In this document: positions 58,683 to 64,000 of the stretch, piece after piece
Numbering within the stretch: position 1 is the stretch's first letter
Layout of the letters: every line of letters starts with the position of its first letter
Assembly (NCBI RefSeq): GCF_041435115.1
Contig: NZ_CP108046.1
Location: 7,874,001-7,938,000 of the forward strand
Source of the DNA: Streptomyces sp. NBC_00289
GTDB taxonomy: Bacteria; Actinomycetota; Actinomycetes; Streptomycetales; Streptomycetaceae
DNA length: 64,000 nucleotides
Direction of reading: 5' to 3'
Made by a program: the position numbers and the translations under genes
The notes under the pieces: generated by a model
What the model was told of the DNA's origin: nothing
Seen by the model: the letters and a program-made list of their open reading frames with translations, nothing else
The model's database searches: none

Positions 58683-59324
58683 CTAGGCGGTGCGCCTGGC
58701 CTGCTCGTACTGCTGGGCCAGCCCGTCGAGGAGCGCGGTGAGCCCTGTCTCGAAGGCCCGCTCGTCGATCTTCTCCTGCTGCTCGGCGAGGAGGTGGGCC
58801 TGTCCGAGGTGCGGGTAGTCGGCCGGGTCGTAGGCGGTGGCGTCGTCGACGAAGCCACCGGCGAAGGAGCCGAGTGCCGAGCCCATGATGAAGTACCGCA
58901 TCAGCGCGCCGATCGACGTGGCCTGCGCGGGCGGCCAGCCCGCGGCGACCATCGCGCCGTAGACGGCGTCCGCGAGCCGCAGGGCGGCGGGGCGGCGGCC
59001 GGGGCCGCGGGCGAGGACCGGGACGATGTTCGGGTGGTCGCGCAGGGCGGCGCGGTAGGAGACGGCCCAGTCGTGCAGCGCGGTCCGCCAGTCCCGGCCG
59101 TTCTCGAACACCGACAGGTCGACCTGGGCGCTCACCGAGTCGGCGACCGCCTCCAGGATCTCGTCCTTGGTCGCGAAGTGGTTGTAGAGCGAGGGCCCGC
59201 TGACGCCGAGTTCCGCCGCGAGCCGGCGTGTGGAGACGGCTGCCAGGCCCTCCGCGTCCACCAGATCCCGCGCGGTCACGACGATCCGGTCGGTGCTGAG
59301 CAAGGGCTTGCGCGGTCGGGCCAT
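58683..59324 (-). CDS. TetR-family regulator of the alcohol/aldehyde and acyl-CoA genes
   Basis: A 213-residue regulator. The helix-turn-helix is VVTARDLVDAEGLAAVSTRRLAAELGVSGPSLYNHFATKDEILEAV (residues about 15-60), with a TetR_C-type ligand domain. I choose the ATG at 59324 over the one at 59333, because TACTAT at 59332-59337 is a good -10 and would start transcription at 59324-59325, leaving a leaderless message. An AAACTAGC palindrome stands at 59351-59369, between this gene and the divergent acyl-CoA dehydrogenase, and a related one precedes the aldehyde dehydrogenase operon 4.7 kb away. Confidence 0.87.
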   Translation of the reverse strand: MARPRKPLLSTDRIVVTARDLVDAEGLAAVSTRRLAAELGVSGPSLYNHFATKDEILEAVADSVSAQVDLSVFENGRDWRTALHDWAVSYRAALRDHPNIVPVLARGPGRRPAALRLADAVYGAMVAAGWPPAQATSIGALMRYFIMGSALGSFAGGFVDDATAYDPADYPHLGQAHLLAEQQEKIDERAFETGLTALLDGLAQQYEQARRTA

Positions 59325-59350
59325 GGCGCACATAGTAGGGCTGACAACAG

Positions 59351-59369
59351 AAACTAGCAGTGCTAATTT
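59351..59369. promoter_or_regulatory. TetR-type operator between TetR and acyl-CoA dehydrogenase genes
   Basis: AAACTAGC-AGT-GCTAATTT, 8-bp arms with one mismatch, matching the site at 54607-54625 (consensus AAACTARC-N3-GCTARTTT). Confidence 0.75.
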
Positions 59370-59413
59370 AAATGTACGGCTTTCAAGATTCGTACTCTGT
59401 GGGGTGGCTCGGC

Positions 59414-60565
59414 GTGAACCTGGAGCTCAGCGAGGAGCAGGCGGCCGTACGGCAGCTGGCCCGGGACTTCGTGCACCGCGAGATAGCCCCCCATGTCGTC
59501 GACTGGGACCGTGCCGAAGAGGTCGACCGGTCGATCGTGAAGAAACTCGGTGAGGTCGGCTTCCTCGGTCTGACCGTCCCCGAGGAGTACGGCGGCAGCG
59601 GCGGCGACCACCTCGCGTACTGCCTGGTCACCGAGGAACTCGGGCGCGGCGACTCCTCGGTGCGCGGGATCGTGTCCGTCTCCCTGGGCCTGGTCGCCAA
59701 GACCGTCGCCGCCTGGGGGAGTGAGGAGCAGAAGCGGCGCTGGCTGCCCGGCCTCACCTCCGGCGAGTACGTCGGCTGCTTCGGACTCACCGAACCGGGC
59801 ACCGGATCGGACGCCGGCAACCTCGCCACCCGCGCGGTCCGCGACGGCGGCGACTACGTCATCAGCGGCACCAAGACCTTCATCACCAACGGCACCTGGG
59901 CCGACGTGGTGCTGCTCTTCGCCCGCTCCACGGACGCGCCCGGACACAAGGGCGTCTCCGCCTTCCTGGTCCCGGCCGACACCCCCGGCCTGAGCCGCCG
60001 CACCATCCACGGCAAGCTCGGCCTGCGCGGCCAGGCCACCGCCGAACTGGTCCTTCAGGACGTGCGGGTCCCCGCCACCGCGATGCTCGCAGCCGAGGGC
60101 AAGGGCTTCTCGGTCGCCATGTCGGCCCTGGCCAAGGGCCGCATGTCGGTGGCGGCCGGCTGTGTCGGCATAGCCCAGGCGGCGCTGGACGCGGCGGTGC
60201 GGTACGCGGGCGAGCGCGAGCAGTTCGGCAAGTCCATCGCCCACCACCAGCTCATCCAGGAGCTGATCAGCGACATCGCCGTGGACGTGGACGCGGCCAG
60301 GCTGCTGACCTGGCGGGTGGCCGACCTGATCGACCGCGGACTGCCGTTCGCCACCGAGTCCTCCAAGGCCAAGCTCTTCGCCTCCGAGGCCGCCGTCCGC
60401 GCCGCCAACAACGCCCTCCAGGTCTTCGGCGGCTACGGCTACATCGACGAGTACCCGGCGGGCAAGCTGCTGCGCGACGCCCGCGTGATGACCCTCTACG
60501 AGGGCACCAGTCAGATCCAGAAACTGGTCATCGGGCGGGCGCTGACGGGCGTTTCGGCCTTCTGA
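59414..60565 (+). CDS. Acyl-CoA dehydrogenase
   Basis: A 383-residue flavoprotein that introduces the 2,3 double bond in an acyl-CoA. Signature 1 is GCFGLTEPGTGSDAGNL (residues about 121-137), the catalytic base region is in GYIDEYPAGKLLRDARVMTLYEGTSQIQK near the C-terminus (Glu in YEGTS), and ERQ-type REQFGKSIAHHQLIQ lies near 270. I prefer the GTG at 59414 (MNLELSEEQAAVR) with GGGGTGG upstream over the ATG at 59372, which has no ribosome site and gives an atypical N-terminus. The shared operator ties it to the alcohol/aldehyde dehydrogenase pair. Confidence 0.9.
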   Translation: MNLELSEEQAAVRQLARDFVHREIAPHVVDWDRAEEVDRSIVKKLGEVGFLGLTVPEEYGGSGGDHLAYCLVTEELGRGDSSVRGIVSVSLGLVAKTVAAWGSEEQKRRWLPGLTSGEYVGCFGLTEPGTGSDAGNLATRAVRDGGDYVISGTKTFITNGTWADVVLLFARSTDAPGHKGVSAFLVPADTPGLSRRTIHGKLGLRGQATAELVLQDVRVPATAMLAAEGKGFSVAMSALAKGRMSVAAGCVGIAQAALDAAVRYAGEREQFGKSIAHHQLIQELISDIAVDVDAARLLTWRVADLIDRGLPFATESSKAKLFASEAAVRAANNALQVFGGYGYIDEYPAGKLLRDARVMTLYEGTSQIQKLVIGRALTGVSAF

Positions 60566-60612
60566 GTACGTCGTCCCGCCGTTCGCCCTACGGCCTGAGT
60601 ACTTCGACGGAT

Positions 60613-60626
60613 GTGGCGGGTGCCAC
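60613..60626 (+). promoter_or_regulatory. GTGGC-N4-GCCAC palindrome upstream of YiaAB gene
   Basis: GTGGCGGGTGCCAC, a perfect 5-bp-arm palindrome 20 bases before the start codon. The surrounding bases resemble the repeat before the methyltransferase gene at 20990-21010 (GTGGCGGGTGTCACG). Confidence 0.45.
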
Positions 60627-60646
60627 GTTCGGCCGATCCTTGCCCC

Positions 60647-60892
60647 ATGAGTGAGACACCGGGCAAGCAGCAGAACACGGCCGCCTTCTACGGACAGGCG
60701 GTCGCCTCCTTCTCCGTCGCCATGGCCGCGACCGCCATCGGCATCTTCAAGCTGAACGCCGACGCCTGGGTACGGGCGTTCCTGGCGATCGCCGTCCTGT
60801 ACCTGGTCACCTCCGCCTTCACCCTGGCCAAGGTGATCCGGGACCGGCAGGACGCGACCGCCCGGACGTACAGCCCCTTCGAAAAGCTCTGA
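60647..60892 (+). CDS. Small two-helix membrane protein, YiaA/YiaB family
   Basis: An 81-residue inner-membrane protein. Two hydrophobic helices (YGQAVASFSVAMAATAIGIFKL and WVRAFLAIAVLYLVTSAFTLAKVI) flank the short segment NADA, and the end is IRDRQDATARTYSPFEKL. The length and the W-x-x-x-F-L and FTLAK-x-x-RD features match the YiaAB domain, whose function is not established. The ATG at 60647 lacks a ribosome site. An upstream palindrome may be a promoter or operator element. It stands alone between an acyl-CoA dehydrogenase and a TetR gene. Confidence 0.85.
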   Translation: MSETPGKQQNTAAFYGQAVASFSVAMAATAIGIFKLNADAWVRAFLAIAVLYLVTSAFTLAKVIRDRQDATARTYSPFEKL

Positions 60893-60914
60893 CCGAGACC
60901 GCGGGCGATCAGCC

Positions 60915-60930
60915 CTAAGCGCTCGCTCAG
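60915..60930. promoter_or_regulatory. TetR-type operator before the TetR gene at 60979
   Basis: CTAAGCG-CT-CGCTCAG, 7-bp arms with one mismatch, 49 bases before the TetR start. A better copy lies before the MaoC gene at 62180-62195. Confidence 0.65.
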
Positions 60931-60978
60931 CTTCGGCGGTATGGTGTACCCCGGACCGGTGAGAGGGGCGAACGAGCG

Positions 60979-61602
60979 ATGAGTACGGCGGAGGAGACGG
61001 TCGGCGGAGAGCCGCAGCCGTGGGGCGAGGTCACGCCCGACGCGGCCCGGCGGTTGCTCGTCGCCGCGGTGGAGGCCTTCGCCGAGCGGGGCTATCACGC
61101 GACGACGACCCGCGACATCGCGGGCCGCGCCGGCATGAGCCCCGCCGCGCTCTACATCCACTACAAGACCAAGGAAGAGCTGCTCCACCGGATCAGCAGG
61201 ATCGGCCACGAGAAGGCCCTGGAGATCCTGCGGACGGCGGCCGAGGGGGAGGGCGGCGCCACCGAGCGTCTCGCCGACGCCGTGAGCTCCTTCGTCCGCT
61301 GGCACGCCGGAGGGCGCACCACCGCACGGGTCGTACAGTACGAACTCGACTCCCTCGGTCCGGACGCCCGCGCCGAGATCCTGGCGCTGCGCCGCCAGGT
61401 GAACGCCCAGGTGCGCGGGATCATCGAGGACGGCGTGGCGACCGGTGAGTTCGACGTGCCGGACGTCCGGGGGACCACCCTCGCCGTACTGTCCCTGTGC
61501 ATCGACGTCGCCCGCTGGTTCAACGTCAACGGTTCCCGGACACCGGACGAGGTCGGCGAACTCTATGCCGACCTCGTGCTGCGCATGGTGGGGGCGAAGT
61601 AG
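60979..61602 (+). CDS. TetR-family regulator (KstR2/FadR-like)
   Basis: A 207-residue regulator. The helix-turn-helix is LLVAAVEAFAERGYHATTTRDIAGRAGMSPAALYIHYKTKEELLHRIS (residues about 26-73). A TetR_C-type acyl-CoA-sensing-like domain follows (STAARVVQYELDSLGPDARAEI region). GAGAGGGG precedes the ATG at 60979. Matching CTAAGC palindromes before this gene and before the convergent MaoC gene suggest that it controls both. Regulators of this group usually respond to acyl-CoA intermediates. Confidence 0.88.
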   Translation: MSTAEETVGGEPQPWGEVTPDAARRLLVAAVEAFAERGYHATTTRDIAGRAGMSPAALYIHYKTKEELLHRISRIGHEKALEILRTAAEGEGGATERLADAVSSFVRWHAGGRTTARVVQYELDSLGPDARAEILALRRQVNAQVRGIIEDGVATGEFDVPDVRGTTLAVLSLCIDVARWFNVNGSRTPDEVGELYADLVLRMVGAK

Positions 61603-61625
61603 CCCCCGAGCGCCGCTGGTGCCCC

Positions 61626-61665
61626 GGCAGGCGGCGTTCGCCCCGTCACGCGAACCTTGCCTGCC
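61626..61665. terminator. Possible bidirectional hairpin between TetR and MaoC genes
   Basis: GGCAGGC (61626-61632) and GCCTGCC (61659-61665) pair, and GTGCC (61619-61623) and GGCAC (61668-61672) extend the stem outside an internal loop. The loop of 26 bases is long, so confidence is modest. Confidence 0.35.
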
Positions 61666-61671
61666 GCGGCA

Positions 61672-62133
61672 CTAGAGGTAGTAGCGGGACACCGACTCGG
61701 CGACGCACACCGGCTTGTCGCCGCCCTCGCGCTCCACGCTGAAGGCGACGGTCACCTGGATGCCGCCCGGCACGTCGTCGACGCCCGTGATCGCCGCGGT
61801 GGCGCGCAGCCGCGAGCCGACCGGCACGGGGGAGGGGAAACGGACCTTGTTGGAGCCGTAGTTGACGCCCATCTTCACGCCCTCGACCCTGATCAGCTGC
61901 GGCCCGAAGAGGGGGAGCAGCGACAGGGTCAGATAGCCGTGCGCGATGGTCGTGCCGAACGGGCCCGAGGCCGCCTTCTCCGGGTCCACGTGGATCCACT
62001 GGTGGTCGCCGGTCGCCTCCGCGAACAGGTCGATCCGCTTCTGGTCGATCTCCAGCCAGTCGGTGTGTCCCAACTGCTCACCCACCGCCGCCTTCAGTTC
62101 GTCGGCGGACGTGAAGATCCTCGGCTCTGCCAT
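61672..62133 (-). CDS. MaoC-family dehydratase (R-specific enoyl-CoA hydratase-like)
   Basis: A 153-residue single hot-dog-fold protein. The hydratase motif is [38 protein letters not shown] (residues about 37-74), with the catalytic Asp/His in GDHQWIHVD. It hydrates an enoyl-CoA, complementing the acyl-CoA dehydrogenase nearby. A CTAAGC-N4-GCTTAG palindrome lies at 62180-62195, 46 bases before the start, so control by the TetR at 60979 is likely. ATG at 62133. Confidence 0.92.
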   Translation of the reverse strand: MAEPRIFTSADELKAAVGEQLGHTDWLEIDQKRIDLFAEATGDHQWIHVDPEKAASGPFGTTIAHGYLTLSLLPLFGPQLIRVEGVKMGVNYGSNKVRFPSPVPVGSRLRATAAITGVDDVPGGIQVTVAFSVEREGGDKPVCVAESVSRYYL

Positions 62134-62179
62134 GTTCCTGGCCTCCCGGGTCGCAGGTCGCGTCGTCGCGACTCAATGT

Positions 62180-62195
62180 CTAAGCGACTGCTTAG
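62180..62195. promoter_or_regulatory. TetR-type operator before the MaoC gene
   Basis: CTAAGC-GACT-GCTTAG, a perfect 6-bp-arm palindrome. Its sequence matches the site at 60915-60930 (CTAAGCG shared). Confidence 0.72.
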
Positions 62196-62260
62196 CATGG
62201 TCGGGCGGACGGCCCCTGTCAACGGACCGGCGGTGTGGCGCGGTGGGTAGGGTTCGAGGG

Positions 62261-62764
62261 GTGCCCCAGATTCCCGAGAAGATCCACGAGCTCACGGTCG
62301 GCCAGCTCGCCGCCCGCAGCGGCGCCGCGGTCTCCGCCCTGCACTTCTACGAGTCGAAGGGGCTGATCAGCAGCCGCCGCACTTCGGGCAACCAGCGCCG
62401 CTACTCCCGTGACACGCTGCGCCGGGTCGCCTTCGTACGGGCCGCGCAACGCGTGGGCATCCCGCTGGCCACGATCCGCGAGGCGCTCGCCGAACTGCCC
62501 GAGGAACGCACCCCCACCCGGGAGGACTGGGCCCGCCTCTCCGCGGCCTGGCGGTCCGAACTCGACGAACGCATCACGCAGTTGAACCGCCTGCGCGATC
62601 ACCTCACCGACTGCATCGGCTGCGGCTGCCTGTCCATGGACACCTGCGTACTGTCCAACCCCGACGACGTCTTCGGCGACCGGCTGACCGGGTCCCGGCT
62701 GCTGGTGGAACGGCGCGGAGCCGGCCCCCGAAGCACGGTCGGCCGAACCGCGGGCGACTGCTGA
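62261..62764 (+). CDS. soxR: Redox-sensing transcriptional activator SoxR (MerR family)
   Basis: A 167-residue MerR-family protein. The winged helix opens [45 protein letters not shown], a dimerisation helix follows, and the 2Fe-2S cluster site [12 protein letters not shown] (C-x2-C-x-C-x5-C, residues about 125-136) is intact. In streptomycetes SoxR responds to redox-active metabolites such as actinorhodin rather than superoxide. The GTG at 62261 has no ribosome site, and TAGGGT at 62248-62253 would give a leaderless transcript. It is divergent from MaoC. Confidence 0.93.
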   Translation: MPQIPEKIHELTVGQLAARSGAAVSALHFYESKGLISSRRTSGNQRRYSRDTLRRVAFVRAAQRVGIPLATIREALAELPEERTPTREDWARLSAAWRSELDERITQLNRLRDHLTDCIGCGCLSMDTCVLSNPDDVFGDRLTGSRLLVERRGAGPRSTVGRTAGDC

Positions 62765-62842
62765 GGTCACGGCGCCGGCCGGACCTTCTCGTTGCCCGGT
62801 GGGTTGCCCGGTCCGCGGGCCGGTGCGCGGCGGTCGCGGGCT

Positions 62843-63568
62843 CTACGGCGACCGCACGGCCCGTCCGTGCCCGGTCAGGCCCTCGGTGATCAACTGGGCG
62901 TTGGACAGCGCCTGTTCTCCGTTCGGGAGGGCCAGCGTGTCCTCCAGGCCGATGCGGGTCGCCAGGCCGAGCCGGCCGGCCAGCCGCAGCACCGGCCACG
63001 CGCCCCCGTCCTCGCCGTGCAGCAGCACGGGGCGACCGTGTGCGGGGCCGAGGCCGGCCAGCAGTGCCCGCGCGGTGTCCTCGGCCGTGTCGGGGCGGGT
63101 GTCCGTCACCTCCGCGAGCACGCGCAGCACCCTGGGCCCGAGTGACGAGCGGGCGAACCGCGCCGCCGCGTCCGTCCCGGACCAGATGCCGGCCTCCACA
63201 CCCACGCCCAGGTCGATCAGGGCGCAGGCCACCTCCTCGGCGCCCGGCTCGTGCCAGTTGACCGAGGCGTGGTCGGGCAGCACGGTCCAGCTCCGGATCC
63301 GGGCGAGCCGGGCCGCCGGATCCGGTTCGCTCCACGCGCCCGTGGTCACGCCGACCGGCACCGGCACCCGAGCCCGTACCGCCTCGAGCGTCACCGCCAC
63401 CACGCGGGCCGACAAGGTGTCCTGTCCGCAGGGGGTCTTCGGGTGGAGGTGGATGTCCGTGGCCCCGGCCGCGACGGCCTCGGCCGCGGACTCGGCCATC
63501 GCCTCCGGCGACAGCGGCACCCGCGCACCGGCGGCGGCCCCTCGGGGCCCGTTCAGACACACCTGCAC
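62843..63568 (-). CDS. BKACE family protein (DUF849, beta-keto acid cleavage enzyme)
   Basis: A 241-residue TIM-barrel enzyme of the DUF849 family, which uses zinc and acetyl-CoA to cleave beta-keto acids such as 3-keto-5-aminohexanoate. The start QVCLNGPRGAAAG, the zinc-binding TDIHLHPKTP, the segment SVNWHEPGAEE and the C-terminal IGLEDTLALPNGEQALSNAQLI are family marks. It is shorter than the usual 270-310 residues. GGGAGG precedes the GTG at 63568. The partner acyl-CoA transferase is not in this window. Confidence 0.88.
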   Translation of the reverse strand: MQVCLNGPRGAAAGARVPLSPEAMAESAAEAVAAGATDIHLHPKTPCGQDTLSARVVAVTLEAVRARVPVPVGVTTGAWSEPDPAARLARIRSWTVLPDHASVNWHEPGAEEVACALIDLGVGVEAGIWSGTDAAARFARSSLGPRVLRVLAEVTDTRPDTAEDTARALLAGLGPAHGRPVLLHGEDGGAWPVLRLAGRLGLATRIGLEDTLALPNGEQALSNAQLITEGLTGHGRAVRSP

Positions 63569-63628
63569 GGTGCCTCCCGGCGACGTGGCGCGACGGAATC
63601 CGAGACGTTGTGGAAGTCCAGGAAGTTC

Positions 63629-63663
63629 AAAAACAGGGGGTGCGGCATCCCCGGCGCACCCCC
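63629..63663 (-). terminator. Rho-independent terminator of the zinc-ribbon gene
   Basis: A perfect 9-bp stem (63636-63644 with 63655-63663) around a 10-base loop. On the minus strand it is followed by a TTTTT run (complement of 63629-63633). This is the only terminator in the window with a clear U-tract. Confidence 0.85.
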
Positions 63664-63670
63664 GTCGCGC

Positions 63671-64000
63671 TCAGGCCGACACCAGCAGCCTCCCGTGCCT
63701 GGCGTCCGCCAGGGCCTCGGGCGTGAGCACGGGCCGCGGTACGAGAATTCCGCAGGCCGTGCAGACCGGACCCGTCGATGGTTCGTGGTCCAGTTCGTAC
63801 TTCCAGGCGAGGCGCTCCCCGCCGCACACCGGGCACTCCGCGCCCGGGTCCCGCTCCAGTGCGGAGGTCAGCCGGCGCAGCACCTCCCCGAGCGGTTCAC
63901 GGGGGTGGACCCGTGGGTCGTCGCACCACGCGACCCCGAAGCCGCCCCAGGTCAGACGGTGCCAGTCGTCGACACTGCCCGGCCTGCGCAACCCGTCGTA
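63671..64000 (-). CDS. Zinc-ribbon protein, truncated at window edge
   Basis: The frame is open through the right edge. The visible 110 residues include VDDWHRLTWGGFGVAWCDD, LGEVLRRLTSALERDPGAECPVCGGERLAWKYELD and VCTACGILVPRPVL, so two CxxC pairs form a zinc ribbon near the middle. It may start at a TTG near 63991 or further upstream outside the window. I do not recognise the family. Confidence 0.7.
   Translation of the reverse strand, partial: YDGLRRPGSVDDWHRLTWGGFGVAWCDDPRVHPREPLGEVLRRLTSALERDPGAECPVCGGERLAWKYELDHEPSTGPVCTACGILVPRPVLTPEALADARHGRLLVSA

Overview
The window is a gene-dense, very high-GC stretch (strong G/C third-position bias, GTG and occasional TTG starts, many ATGA/GTGA overlaps) that reads as Streptomyces chromosome. 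Diagnostic content includes the tail of a conservon GTPase gene, streptogrisin-type proteases, a secreted SGNH esterase and lipase, an LPMO with a sortase signal, SoxR, and DnaE2 paired with a Y-family protein. From memory the gene order resembles the conserved S. coelicolor segment around SCO1697-SCO1745 in reverse; no alignment was run. I see no rRNA, tRNA, IS element, prophage or CRISPR array.

Layout. 1-8.6 kb: end of a CvnD-type gene, then a divergent nutrient-uptake island. It has a polar-amino-acid binding lipoprotein preceded by a 23-residue leader peptide and a hairpin, facing permease, FAD/NAD(P)-binding protein, ATPase, two flavin monooxygenases of the LLM/DszA type and a DUF1684 protein. 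I read it as organosulfur amino acid scavenging under leader-peptide control. 8.8-12.2 kb: two secreted S1 proteases (SGPB-like and SGPD-like) around an SPFH protein. 12.4-17 kb: dnaE2 and a Y-family gene that has lost catalytic carboxylates (ImuB-like), behind a LexA-type box. 17-25.5 kb: cupin/MarR pair with tandem operators, lipase, LPMO, acetyltransferases, a 44-residue protein, methyltransferase, DUF402, GntR, DUF72 and an AAA ATPase. 25.7-28.3 kb: a three-gene glycan operon (two GT2 enzymes and a deacetylase). 28.9-29.7 kb: SGNH esterase.

29.7-38.1 kb is a block of interest: ECF sigma/anti-sigma (SigK/RskA-like) transcribed away from DUF4331, TPR, His-rich NicO-type metal transporter and Ser/Thr kinase genes. 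The same sigma-K-like promoter signature lies in front of both transcription units. 38.2-46 kb: a small conserved protein, a DRR-type ABC exporter with its TetR and two palindromic operators (the ATPase reading frame is broken near its start), an orphan type-ISP-like specificity protein, GntR, homogentisate dioxygenase, a lipoprotein and TetR. 46-51.3 kb: molybdopterin oxidoreductase, citrate transporter and MFS. 51.4-54.5 kb: a secreted anchored protein with a class F sortase, and an orphan MsiK-like ATPase. 54.6-60.6 kb: aldehyde and alcohol dehydrogenases, a 30-bp tandem repeat array, DMT exporter, TetR and acyl-CoA dehydrogenase, with one operator type upstream of both catabolic units. 60.6-64 kb: YiaAB protein, TetR and MaoC sharing an operator, SoxR, a DUF849/BKACE enzyme, and a partial zinc-ribbon protein at the edge.

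The best candidates for something not well described are the leader-peptide-controlled sulfur island (0.56-8.6 kb) and the SigK-RskA/DUF4331/TPR/NicO/kinase block (29.7-38.1 kb). The dead Y-family polymerase with DnaE2 and the orphan ISP-type specificity protein come next.
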